Source of the DNA: Syntrophaceae bacterium CG2_30_49_12
GTDB lineage: Bacteria > Desulfobacterota > Syntrophia > Syntrophales > CG2-30-49-12
Length of the DNA stretch: 7,971 nucleotides
NCBI GenBank assembly: GCA_001873675.1
Contig: MNZP01000146.1
Coordinates: 1 to 7,971 of the forward strand
Reading direction: 5' to 3'
Shown here: positions 1 through 7,542 of the stretch, piece by piece
How positions within the stretch are numbered: position 1 is the stretch's first letter
Layout: each line of letters starts with the position of its first letter
Notes under the pieces: generated by a model
Told to the model about the DNA's origin: nothing
Database searches by the model: none
What the model saw: the letters and a program-made list of their open reading frames with translations, nothing else
Made by a program: the position numbers and the translations under genes

Positions 1-725
1 TTACTCCAAACTATGACACTCTTATTGAGCAGGCTGCCGATGCAGAAGGTATTGTTCTTATTGATGGGTTTGTAGGAACCATAAGACGGATTTTCAGACC
101 CGAATCTTATGACCACGACCTTTATTTCCCTGCAGAAACAACTGAAGGTCGGGTGCATCGCCTTGATCGTGTAATACACCTTTACAAATTGCACGGGTCA
201 ATTAACTGGTGTGCTGGTGATTCTGATTGGAATAACCCATACGGTGTATCAATTCAGGGTATTCCCGAAAATGACACCACGTCAGTTTTGATTTATCCCA
301 CTCCAACGAAATATGGGGAAACGCTGGGTATGCCCTATTCGGAACTATTAAGACGGTTCGCATGGGCAACAGTCAGGCCACAAACAACCCTTTTTGTAAT
401 TGGTTACGGCTTTGGTGACGATCACATCAATGCTATAATTCTGCAGTCCCTTGCGATTCCGAGCTTTACTCTTGTGATTGTGGACCCTTTCGTTCCTGAC
501 CCAGATCCTTCAGCAGATAATTTTGTGGCTCGTCTTCGCGCAGAAAAGGATCGCAGAGTATGGATTTTTTCGGGGGAAACATTAGGTGGGTTTGATTGTT
601 TCGTTAAGAAAGTTTTGCCTGATCTCCGTGATGAGGAAATTCTTGAAAAAGTTATTAAAACTTATAGATCACTGCGGTCAGAGGCAAATGTGACAACCGC
701 AGGAGGAGAGTCAAATGGCGAGTGA
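1..725 (+). CDS. SIR2-family NAD+-binding protein, 5'-truncated by window edge (SIR2-HerA defence effector)
   Basis: This is the 3' part of a gene. The reading frame is open from position 3, so 240 codons are visible and the true start lies upstream. A GTG at 153 is in frame but cannot be the start, because conserved SIR2 sequence precedes it. What is seen: the first visible residues are TPNYD (3-17), matching the SIR2 T-x-N-Y-D NAD-binding motif. YKLHGSINW follows, with the likely catalytic His at 192-194. VIGYGFGDDHIN (about 396-431) is the typical late SIR2 motif that closes the Rossmann fold. No membrane segment or extra C-terminal domain is seen. Family knowledge: SIR2 domains of this defence type hydrolyse NAD+ when activated by phage, causing abortive infection. 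The stop overlaps the HerA start by 11 bp, which supports a SIR2-HerA pair acting as a complex in the cytoplasm. NADase activity, rather than deacetylation, is inferred from context. Confidence 0.88.
   Translation, partial: TPNYDTLIEQAADAEGIVLIDGFVGTIRRIFRPESYDHDLYFPAETTEGRVHRLDRVIHLYKLHGSINWCAGDSDWNNPYGVSIQGIPENDTTSVLIYPTPTKYGETLGMPYSELLRRFAWATVRPQTTLFVIGYGFGDDHINAIILQSLAIPSFTLVIVDPFVPDPDPSADNFVARLRAEKDRRVWIFSGETLGGFDCFVKKVLPDLRDEEILEKVIKTYRSLRSEANVTTAGGESNGE
701..706 (+). promoter_or_regulatory. Shine-Dalgarno for HerA, inside the SIR2 3' end
   Basis: A consensus AGGAGG lies 8 nt before the ATG at 715 and within the last codons of the SIR2 gene. It fixes the HerA start and, with the 11-bp overlap, suggests translational coupling of the SIR2 and HerA proteins. 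Confidence 0.85.
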
Positions 726-2946
726 TTTTGAAATTGGGCGCATTTTCGCCGTTGATACAGCACAGGTAACAATCGAACTTAATGCCGATCTTAAGGCGCT
801 CACGCGGACCACTTACGAGGGAGCCCAGGAGGTTGGAAGGATTAACTCTTACATAATAATTCCTGTGGGAGCACGCCGACTTGTGGCAATGGTCACACGA
901 GTTTTTCTCGCGGAGGAAGCAGAGATTAGTGCAGATAGAACAATGGTAACTCTTCCATCAGCCAGTCGAAGAATGAAGGCAACCCTTATAGGTACTATAG
1001 ACGGGAAAGCATACACACAAGGAATTACTGTTTTCCCAGTTTTGGACAATCCAGTATTGCTTGTGACATCCCAAGATCTTCAGATTATTTTTGATCAGCA
1101 ATGTGTGGGAATGGGTGAGGAAAGTCAAAAACCTAATCTGAATGGTCCTGGTTTTTGCATTCGGCTTGGTGACTCACCGATATTCGAGGGGTTCTCTATA
1201 CAGGTCAACCCTGATAGTCTTTTTGGTAAGCACATTGCAATCTTAGGCAGTACCGGATCAGGAAAGTCCTGCACGATTGCAAGCTTAATTCAGTCAATTC
1301 TGTCTCGTCAAGACATCAAACGGACTCATTTCGTTATCCTCGATACCAATGGCGAGTATCGTTCAGCTTTTCAAAAACAAAAAGGAAGCGAGGGATGGGA
1401 AAATGTCGGTAATTCCAAGTGCCTTTGCATTCCTTCAGACGCGCAGAGGCGTGCAGAAAGACTCATTATTCCGTATTGGTTTATGAACGCAGACGATTTT
1501 GTACGTCTCTTCAGGGCTTCTCCAGGTATCCAACGCCCAGTTCTTCTTGATGCATTGCGCTTGGCCCGTAGTCCTGCCGTCCCGCAAGGTAATATTCTCC
1601 TGCTTAGGCAACTTCTTCTTCAAGACCTCCATCGGCTTATTGCACATACTGAAGAAAGCGGAAAAACATCTGCCGAAGTGGAGGACATCGCAAGAGGTTG
1701 TACACGTTATCTGGAAGATAAGGATAAGATTCTAAAAGAAATATTCACCGATGGTGGAGACAATCTGAGAAAAGCACTTAATGAAATTGCGGGGAAAGCT
1801 CGACACCTCGTTGGGGAACCAGATGTGCGAAGATTTTCTAAACCTCTACCATTGGATTTACAACAAAGTATCAAGTCTAACTTACAGCCAATCCTTCAAT
1901 CCTTGATAGGTGCGGGAAGCACACGGCCAATTCCTCAGGTTTCGGCAGACAGCCCACTATTTTTTGGTAAAGAATCCTTCAAGCGAGAATATATTGAAAA
2001 GGCCATGCGACGCGATGAATCTGGAGGCGCCCGAGCCAGAGAGTACTGTGCCACAATGCTGATGCGGATCTATCGGTTACTTGAAGATAAACGTTTTGAA
2101 TTCCTTTTTGGCCCAGTAGATGGAGAATGGCAGGAACCTTTGAATTCGCTTGCCACTTTTTTAAGAGACGTCATTGGATTGTCAAACGGGAATCAGAATA
2201 TGTCCCCAGAAAGTGAGGTCAGGCAGGAGGTATTTCCTTTTTATGACCGGCAGCGTTCTGGCACATCAGGTCATAATGTGGTGATTCTTGACCTGAGTCT
2301 CCTTGCTTCTGAAGTGCTCGAGAATGTTACAGCACTAATTGGCCGGACTATTCTGGAATTCTTACAGCGTCTTGGAGAATATGGTGGCGAGAATGCACGA
2401 GGATCGTTACCGATTGTACTGATTTTGGAAGAAGCCCAGAACTACATTCGGGAGATGCGGTTTGGGGAAGATGAATCGATTTCAAGAGTTGTTTTTGAGC
2501 GCATTGCTCGTGAGGGACGAAAATATGGACTAGGTCTTGTGGTTGCATCTCAACGTCCGAGTGAATTGTCGAAAACGGTGCTTTCTCAGTGTAATAGTTT
2601 TATAGTACATCGTTTGCAGAATCCCGAGGATCTTCGATATTTTAAAGAGATTGTGCCGGAAATCTATGGTCCACTTCTTAATCAGCTTCCTGCTTTAGCT
2701 CCTCAAACGGCCTTGGTGCTCGGGGAGTGTGTTAGAGCACCTGCCCTTGTTAGGATACGCGAGGCACGACCTATTCCGAGGAGCCGTGATCCAAAATTTT
2801 ACAAGTACTGGATTGTTGATAAACCTCAAGACCCAAAAGTTGAGGAAATCTGTAAGATTTGGGAAGGGAAAACAGCAGAAAAACCAGAACGAACATCAAC
2901 AGACGCACTCACCGAAAAGGATGGCCAAGGAGATATAAATGGCTAA
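715..2946 (+). CDS. herA: HerA-type (DUF87) hexameric ATPase/DNA translocase
   Basis: 743 aa. Residues about 5-85 resemble the HerA N-terminal HAS-barrel (GRIFAVDTAQVTIEL and following beta-rich sequence). The Walker A motif GSTGSGKS is at residues 178-185, followed by VILDTNGEYR at about 207-216. Walker B is VLILEEAQ at 568-575, and the catalytic acidic pair is Glu-Glu. The sensor-like stretch YGLGLVVASQRPSEL is at 604-618, and the HerA signature HRLQNPEDLRYF at 632-643 carries likely inter-subunit arginines. The tail from about 715 is hydrophilic and probably flexible. The protein is longer than the archaeal HerA of about 500 aa because of a mostly helical insertion between Walker A and Walker B (roughly residues 240-515). 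Family: HerA forms hexameric rings that translocate DNA. In SIR2-HerA systems it scaffolds and regulates the SIR2 NADase. Here it lies between the SIR2 and methyltransferase genes, overlapping both, so either could be its partner. A HerA-NurA repair role is unlikely because no NurA is present. Confidence 0.92.
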   Translation: MASDFEIGRIFAVDTAQVTIELNADLKALTRTTYEGAQEVGRINSYIIIPVGARRLVAMVTRVFLAEEAEISADRTMVTLPSASRRMKATLIGTIDGKAYTQGITVFPVLDNPVLLVTSQDLQIIFDQQCVGMGEESQKPNLNGPGFCIRLGDSPIFEGFSIQVNPDSLFGKHIAILGSTGSGKSCTIASLIQSILSRQDIKRTHFVILDTNGEYRSAFQKQKGSEGWENVGNSKCLCIPSDAQRRAERLIIPYWFMNADDFVRLFRASPGIQRPVLLDALRLARSPAVPQGNILLLRQLLLQDLHRLIAHTEESGKTSAEVEDIARGCTRYLEDKDKILKEIFTDGGDNLRKALNEIAGKARHLVGEPDVRRFSKPLPLDLQQSIKSNLQPILQSLIGAGSTRPIPQVSADSPLFFGKESFKREYIEKAMRRDESGGARAREYCATMLMRIYRLLEDKRFEFLFGPVDGEWQEPLNSLATFLRDVIGLSNGNQNMSPESEVRQEVFPFYDRQRSGTSGHNVVILDLSLLASEVLENVTALIGRTILEFLQRLGEYGGENARGSLPIVLILEEAQNYIREMRFGEDESISRVVFERIAREGRKYGLGLVVASQRPSELSKTVLSQCNSFIVHRLQNPEDLRYFKEIVPEIYGPLLNQLPALAPQTALVLGECVRAPALVRIREARPIPRSRDPKFYKYWIVDKPQDPKVEEICKIWEGKTAEKPERTSTDALTEKDGQGDING
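2927..2932 (+). promoter_or_regulatory. Shine-Dalgarno for the methyltransferase, inside the HerA 3' end
   Basis: AAGGAG sits 6 nt before the ATG at 2939 and within the last HerA codons. The HerA stop and the Mod start share 8 bp (ATGGCTAA), an arrangement typical of coupled translation. It supports the start at 2939. Confidence 0.8.
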
Positions 2947-4801
2947 GATTGAAATCGCCAAAACTGAGTTGGTTTGGCCGGGGAAATATAATGAGGATGG
3001 AACACGAAAAGAAGTAGAGCGTGTCAGCTTGCCCTTTCAGGTCATAGAGACAATCAAGGAAGCTCGTGCCACCAGAGAGGCAGCCAAGAAGCCCAAACAA
3101 AAAACACTCTTTGATATTTGGGAGGCCAAAGAAGGAGAGACTTTTGAAGAAGGGTGGAAGAACAAACTCATTTGGGGTGAAAATCTCCTCGTAATGAACT
3201 CTTTGCTTGAAAACTTTGCGGGGAAAATCGATCTTATCTATATTGACCCACCGTTTGCAACAGGAGCAGATTTCACTTTTACTACGCAAATAGGCGATAG
3301 TGATTTAGAAGTTACCAAAGAGCAATCTGCCATCGAAGAGAAAGCTTATCGTGATACGTGGGGAAAAGGTACAATTTCGTATCTTCAAATGATTTCAGAC
3401 AGGCTAAAATTAATGCATGAGCTTCTCTCTGAAAAGGGGAGTATTTATGTTCACTGCGACTGGCGTATGAATAGTGCGGTACGATTTATATTGGATGAAA
3501 TATTTGGTCAGGCAAATTTTATTAATGAGATTATTTGGCATTATAGAAGATGGAGTAACGTTGCCACTACTTTTCAGAAGATGCACGACAATTTACTCTT
3601 TTTTCAAAAATCTGAAAAAAGGACTTTCAATTTACTGTATCAAGAATATGCGCATCCAGAGTGGATTGAGGAGACGGTGCGTGGCTTTGTTGATGGAAAG
3701 TTAATTCGTTTAAAAGATGAACACGGTAATTATGTAAAAAGAGAAAAAGAGAATATAGGTGTACCAATGCATGATGTTTGGGAAGACATAAATTTTATTG
3801 GACCCACATCGAAAGAAAGGATTAGTTATGCTACTCAAAAGCCAGAATCATTAATAGGGCGCATCATAAGCACCTCAACATCGTCTGGTGATCTCATAGC
3901 CGATTTATTTTGTGGATCAGGGACAACCATGTCTGCTGCAGAAAAACTTGGTCGGCGCTGGATTGGGTGCGATCTTTCTCGTTGGGCAATCCATGTTAGT
4001 CGGAAACGTCTCCTCGAAATTGAAAATTGTAACCCTTTTGAGGTTCTTAACCTCGGTAAATATGAGCGCAAGTACTGGCAAGGTGTGACATTCGGCGATA
4101 GGAAAACATCTGATCAGCAACTCGCTATTTATCAATACCTTGCCTTTATTCTAAAATTGTATGGGGCAGAACCTATTTCGGGGATGCAACACTTACATGG
4201 TAAGAAGGGCAAGGCAGTGGTGCACGTGGGTGCGGTGGATGCACCCATAACCATTGATGAGATAAACGCATGCCTGGATGAGTGTGTGGCGATTCAACAA
4301 AAAGAGCTTCACGTGCTCGGCTGGGAATGGGAAATGGGGCTTTATGACCTGATGACGGATGCGGCCAAAGGCCGGGGTGTTAAACTTGTCCTCCTTAACA
4401 TTCCACGAGAAGTAATGGAACAACAGGCTGTGGACAAAGGCGACATTCAATTCTTTGAGTTGGCCTATCTTGAAGTCGATGTTAAGCAGGAAAAGGGTAA
4501 GAAAATTATGGTATCGCTTAAAGACTTTGTTATTCCCAACACAGAACTCATTCCAGAAGAAATCCGATCCAAGATCAAGAAATGGTCTGACTACATCGAC
4601 TACTGGGCGATTGATTGGGATTTTCAGAATGATACCTTCATGAACGGATGGGTGACATATCGCACCAGAAAAGATAGGACTCTCGCCCTTAAAAGTGATG
4701 CACATAGCTATGAAAAGCCTGGTAAATATACGGTGATGGTAAAGGTTGTTGACATTTTTGGAAACGATACCTCCCAGGCCTTTGAAGTAGAGGTGAAATA
4801 A
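2939..4801 (+). CDS. mod: Type III Mod-like site-specific DNA methyltransferase (N6-adenine/N4-cytosine, beta class) with C-terminal PKD-like domain
   Basis: 620 aa. It would transfer a methyl group from S-adenosylmethionine to an exocyclic amino group in a specific DNA site. The catalytic motif IV DPPF is at residues 103-106 in the context DLIYIDPPFATGADF. SIYVHCDWRMNS follows at 168-179, then a variable, target-recognition-like region (about 200-290). TQKPESLIGRII is at 299-310 and the AdoMet-binding motif I LFCGSGTT at 323-330, followed by WIGCDLS. The order IV-TRD-I is that of beta-class enzymes, including type III Mod. DPPF instead of DPPY is an accepted variant. Residues about 370-550 are an unassigned region. 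Residues about 554-618 look like a PKD/Ig-like beta-sandwich (WDF, then HSYEKPGKYTVMVKVVD). It lies 2 nt before a Res-like gene, so they probably form an R-M pair in which Mod protects host DNA and specifies the target. GC varies sharply inside the gene: by hand count about 33% over 3481-3840 and 55% over 4201-4380. Confidence 0.93.
   Translation: MAKIEIAKTELVWPGKYNEDGTRKEVERVSLPFQVIETIKEARATREAAKKPKQKTLFDIWEAKEGETFEEGWKNKLIWGENLLVMNSLLENFAGKIDLIYIDPPFATGADFTFTTQIGDSDLEVTKEQSAIEEKAYRDTWGKGTISYLQMISDRLKLMHELLSEKGSIYVHCDWRMNSAVRFILDEIFGQANFINEIIWHYRRWSNVATTFQKMHDNLLFFQKSEKRTFNLLYQEYAHPEWIEETVRGFVDGKLIRLKDEHGNYVKREKENIGVPMHDVWEDINFIGPTSKERISYATQKPESLIGRIISTSTSSGDLIADLFCGSGTTMSAAEKLGRRWIGCDLSRWAIHVSRKRLLEIENCNPFEVLNLGKYERKYWQGVTFGDRKTSDQQLAIYQYLAFILKLYGAEPISGMQHLHGKKGKAVVHVGAVDAPITIDEINACLDECVAIQQKELHVLGWEWEMGLYDLMTDAAKGRGVKLVLLNIPREVMEQQAVDKGDIQFFELAYLEVDVKQEKGKKIMVSLKDFVIPNTELIPEEIRSKIKKWSDYIDYWAIDWDFQNDTFMNGWVTYRTRKDRTLALKSDAHSYEKPGKYTVMVKVVDIFGNDTSQAFEVEVK
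4790..4796 (+). promoter_or_regulatory. Shine-Dalgarno for the Res-like gene
   Basis: GAGGTGA lies 7 nt before the ATG at 4804, within the last Mod codons. The 2-nt gap between the Mod stop and this start supports a shared transcript and coupled translation. Confidence 0.75.
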
Positions 4802-4803
4802 CC

Positions 4804-7542
4804 ATGTCAAAAGCAGTTATTTTCTATGATAAAGACCTGCCAGAGATCCCGGATCGCAAAGCTCATCTGAAGCCGGACGCCCATCTAATTAAGAAAACGG
4901 CCGACGAATACGAAATCGTCGATAGACGCCGACCGAGCAAAATGCTCTTGGTGAATCGTCTTCGGCAGGCTGTGGATAAATGGCGTGAGGGAGGATATAA
5001 AGGGGCTTCATCTGTAACCCAGCGACTTTTTCAGTTCTGGTTCGAAGAAGATCACCTGTTAAATGGTAATACTTTTCACTATTACTTTGGTCAACAAGAG
5101 GCGATGGAGACTCTGGTTTACCTCATGGAAATTGAGAAGAACCGGGATGCAAAACCACTTATTGATTCCTTCTGTGAAATCTTCAAGAAGGATATGTTCA
5201 CATTCAGTGTTGAGCATCAAACCACTATGGATGGACGCAGGCAGATTAGAAGATATTTCCCGGAATTAGAAAGTGATGGCCTCCAGGACCTCCCTCCTGA
5301 GGATCTCAGACGCTACGCTTTCAAGATGGCAACCGGTTCAGGTAAGACTTATGTAATGGCCATGATTATGGTCTGGTCTTACTTCCACCGGAAAATGGTT
5401 AAAGGTTCCGACCTTTCAACCAATTTCCTGATTGTTGCGCCAAACGTAATTGTCTATCAGCGACTTGAGAAAGATTTTGCCAGCAACAAAATCTTTTATG
5501 ACCTGCCGCTCGTCCCTCCTGAATGGCAATGGAATATGAAAGTGATTCTCCGTGGGGAGAGCGCTGAGCCAGATCCGAATGGGAATCTCTTTCTAACAAA
5601 TATTCATCAGATATATGAATTCAGGGAGGAAGAATGGACACCAGCTAATGCTGTGGACGCCATCCTTGGTCGAAAACCCGTTAAAGATCTCGCTTCTCAC
5701 CAACGATCCATGCTGGAACGGCTCAAAAGTCTTCGGGACCTCGTGGTGATTAATGATGAGGCCCATCATGTACATGATGAAGACCTGGCGTGGCATAAGA
5801 CTTTAATGGCATTACATGAAAGTCTTCCTGAAGGATTATCCCTCTGGCTGGATTTCTCGGCGACTCCCAAAGATCAGAACGGGACGTATTATCCCTGGAT
5901 TATTTGCGACTATCCCCTTGCTCAGGCGGTAGAGGACCGTATCGTTAAGGCTCCTCTCATTGTTCACCAGGTTAAGATATCCGACCCTGAAAAAATCACT
6001 AAAGAAAATGTAACTGATGCTTACGGGGAGTGGCTTCTTGCTGCACTGGATCGCTGGAGGGAGCACTATAAGACATATAAGACTTTGGGACCAAGACCAG
6101 TCCTTTTTATTATGGCTGAAAAGAATGCCTTCGCTGATGAAATAGGTAAATGGTTAGCTGACAAGACGAATAAGACCGGGTTGAAGGATGGCGAAGTGCT
6201 GATCATCCATACAGATTCTGAGGGTGAAATTACTAAGGCTGACGTGGAAAAGGCTCGTGAGGTAGCCCGTGACATTGATCTGCCGACCAATAAAACCAAA
6301 GTTATCGTCAGCGTGATGATGTTGAGAGAGGGATGGGATGTTAAAAATGTATCAGTCGTTCTTGGTCTGCGCCCCTTCACTTCAAAAGCAAAAATCCTTC
6401 CGGAGCAAGCAGTGGGACGAGGCCTTCGTTTAATGGAGAATATCAGCCCCGATCGAACTCAAACGCTGGAGGTCATGGGAACAAGCGCTTTTGAAGAGTT
6501 TGTTCGGCAGTTAGAGATGGAAGGGGTTGGTATAAAGACCGTTACAAAACCACCCGCTCCACCAATTAAGATAGAACCTGTCCAGGAGAAGATCAAATAT
6601 GATATAGCAATTCCATTGACCCGGCCCGTCTATCTTCATGATTACAAAAAATTGTCTTCAATAGATCCATTGAGTCTTGACCCGATTTATGACCGTGAGG
6701 AGTTAGAGGAAGAGTATCGAATTTCGCTCAAAATGGAATTTGCTACAACCGAAACCGAAGTTCACCGAGTGGTTATCATTCCCGGGACTATTCCACTCAG
6801 TCAGGAGGTTCTTTCTTCAATCACCAACAAAGTTATCGGGGAGGCTCGCCTATCCAATGTTTTCTCTGAACTCTATCCGATTGTCCGGGCATACGTTGGG
6901 GAGCGGTGTTTTGGACAGAAGATAGATATTGAAAGCGAACACATCCGAAATCATCTTCGGGGGCCGATGCTCCAACAAGGGATTGCTAAATATCTTGCCA
7001 GAAAAATTAGTGAACTTACTGCTGAGAGACGAGAGATCGAATTTGAAGAGGCAAAGTTTAAGCTTTCAGACACTCAACCATTCGTATGGCGCAGGCGTCA
7101 TCTTCAGTGCGAACACACAATCTTCAATTACGTGGCGACATACAACGACTTCGAATCAGATTTTGCAAAGTTCTTGGACGGATGCCCAGATGTCTTGCGG
7201 TTTGCGGCGTTGGCAGAGCACTTCACCCGCTTTCGGGTCGATTATCTAAGCCCCTCCGGTGCTATCAAATTTTACTATCCGGATTTCGTCGCTGTCCAGA
7301 AAGGGAAAAATGGGAAACAAATCAACTGGATTATAGAGACAAAAGGACAGGTCTATGAAGCTGTCGCCCATAAAGAAGTGAGTATCATCGATTGGTGTAA
7401 GAAGGTATCAACTCAAACTGGGGAGACATGGAATTACATTAGAGTTGACCAAAATGTTTTTGGCGACGGAAAATTCAGGACTTTTCTTGATTTAATTGGA
7501 GTTGTTGAGAGAAATTCTGGAATTCCTTTGTTTGGGGGATGA
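4804..7542 (+). CDS. res: Type III Res-like restriction subunit: DEAH-box SF2 helicase with C-terminal PD-(D/E)XK nuclease
   Basis: 912 aa. It would couple ATP hydrolysis on DNA to double-strand cleavage at unmodified sites, together with Mod. What is seen: an N-terminal family-specific region (about 1-170), then SF2 motif I MATGSGKT (175-182), motif II DEAH (318-321), motif III SAT (352-354), motif V-like REGWDVKNV (508-516) and motif VI QAVGRGLR (535-542). The C-terminal nuclease shows an upstream Glu in FESDFAKFL (E784), then PDF (P826-D827) and ETKGQ (E845, K847), which is a complete PD-(D/E)XK core. Helicase and nuclease therefore both look active. The length suits type III Res proteins (about 900-1000 aa). 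From memory, the N-terminus (DLPEIPDRKAHLKPDAHLI) resembles the NCBI BPTD_3080-type restriction endonucleases, which usually sit next to methyltransferases like the upstream gene. It is the last gene of the operon. Function by ATP-dependent translocation or switching is inferred from type III enzymes. Confidence 0.93.
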   Translation: MSKAVIFYDKDLPEIPDRKAHLKPDAHLIKKTADEYEIVDRRRPSKMLLVNRLRQAVDKWREGGYKGASSVTQRLFQFWFEEDHLLNGNTFHYYFGQQEAMETLVYLMEIEKNRDAKPLIDSFCEIFKKDMFTFSVEHQTTMDGRRQIRRYFPELESDGLQDLPPEDLRRYAFKMATGSGKTYVMAMIMVWSYFHRKMVKGSDLSTNFLIVAPNVIVYQRLEKDFASNKIFYDLPLVPPEWQWNMKVILRGESAEPDPNGNLFLTNIHQIYEFREEEWTPANAVDAILGRKPVKDLASHQRSMLERLKSLRDLVVINDEAHHVHDEDLAWHKTLMALHESLPEGLSLWLDFSATPKDQNGTYYPWIICDYPLAQAVEDRIVKAPLIVHQVKISDPEKITKENVTDAYGEWLLAALDRWREHYKTYKTLGPRPVLFIMAEKNAFADEIGKWLADKTNKTGLKDGEVLIIHTDSEGEITKADVEKAREVARDIDLPTNKTKVIVSVMMLREGWDVKNVSVVLGLRPFTSKAKILPEQAVGRGLRLMENISPDRTQTLEVMGTSAFEEFVRQLEMEGVGIKTVTKPPAPPIKIEPVQEKIKYDIAIPLTRPVYLHDYKKLSSIDPLSLDPIYDREELEEEYRISLKMEFATTETEVHRVVIIPGTIPLSQEVLSSITNKVIGEARLSNVFSELYPIVRAYVGERCFGQKIDIESEHIRNHLRGPMLQQGIAKYLARKISELTAERREIEFEEAKFKLSDTQPFVWRRRHLQCEHTIFNYVATYNDFESDFAKFLDGCPDVLRFAALAEHFTRFRVDYLSPSGAIKFYYPDFVAVQKGKNGKQINWIIETKGQVYEAVAHKEVSIIDWCKKVSTQTGETWNYIRVDQNVFGDGKFRTFLDLIGVVERNSGIPLFGG

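Noticed and set aside
153..725. GTG at 153 as the start of the SIR2 gene
   Set aside because: The same frame is open back to position 3 and encodes the conserved TPNYD motif and further SIR2-like sequence before 153, so the gene starts upstream of the window.
715..2946. HerA as part of the archaeal HerA-NurA-Mre11-Rad50 DNA-repair set
   Set aside because: No NurA, Mre11 or Rad50 is nearby. The overlapping neighbours are SIR2 and a DNA methyltransferase, which points to defence.
2909..3289. 126-codon open frame on the - strand across the HerA-Mod junction
   Set aside because: It is the complement of two confidently assigned genes, with no homology I recognise and no independent start signal.
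4193..4810. 205-codon open frame on the - strand within mod
   Set aside because: It lies antisense to well-supported Mod sequence, has no recognisable motif, and its composition reflects the opposite-strand codons.
6929..7358. Two overlapping + strand frames inside the res nuclease region
   Set aside because: They are out of frame with the PD-(D/E)XK coding sequence, show no family motif, and are explained as shadows of res.
1..7542. BREX or DISARM system
   Set aside because: There is no PglZ, BrxL, BrxC or DrmA/DrmB-like gene. The methyltransferase is of beta class with a Res-like partner, and SIR2 with HerA is not part of those systems.
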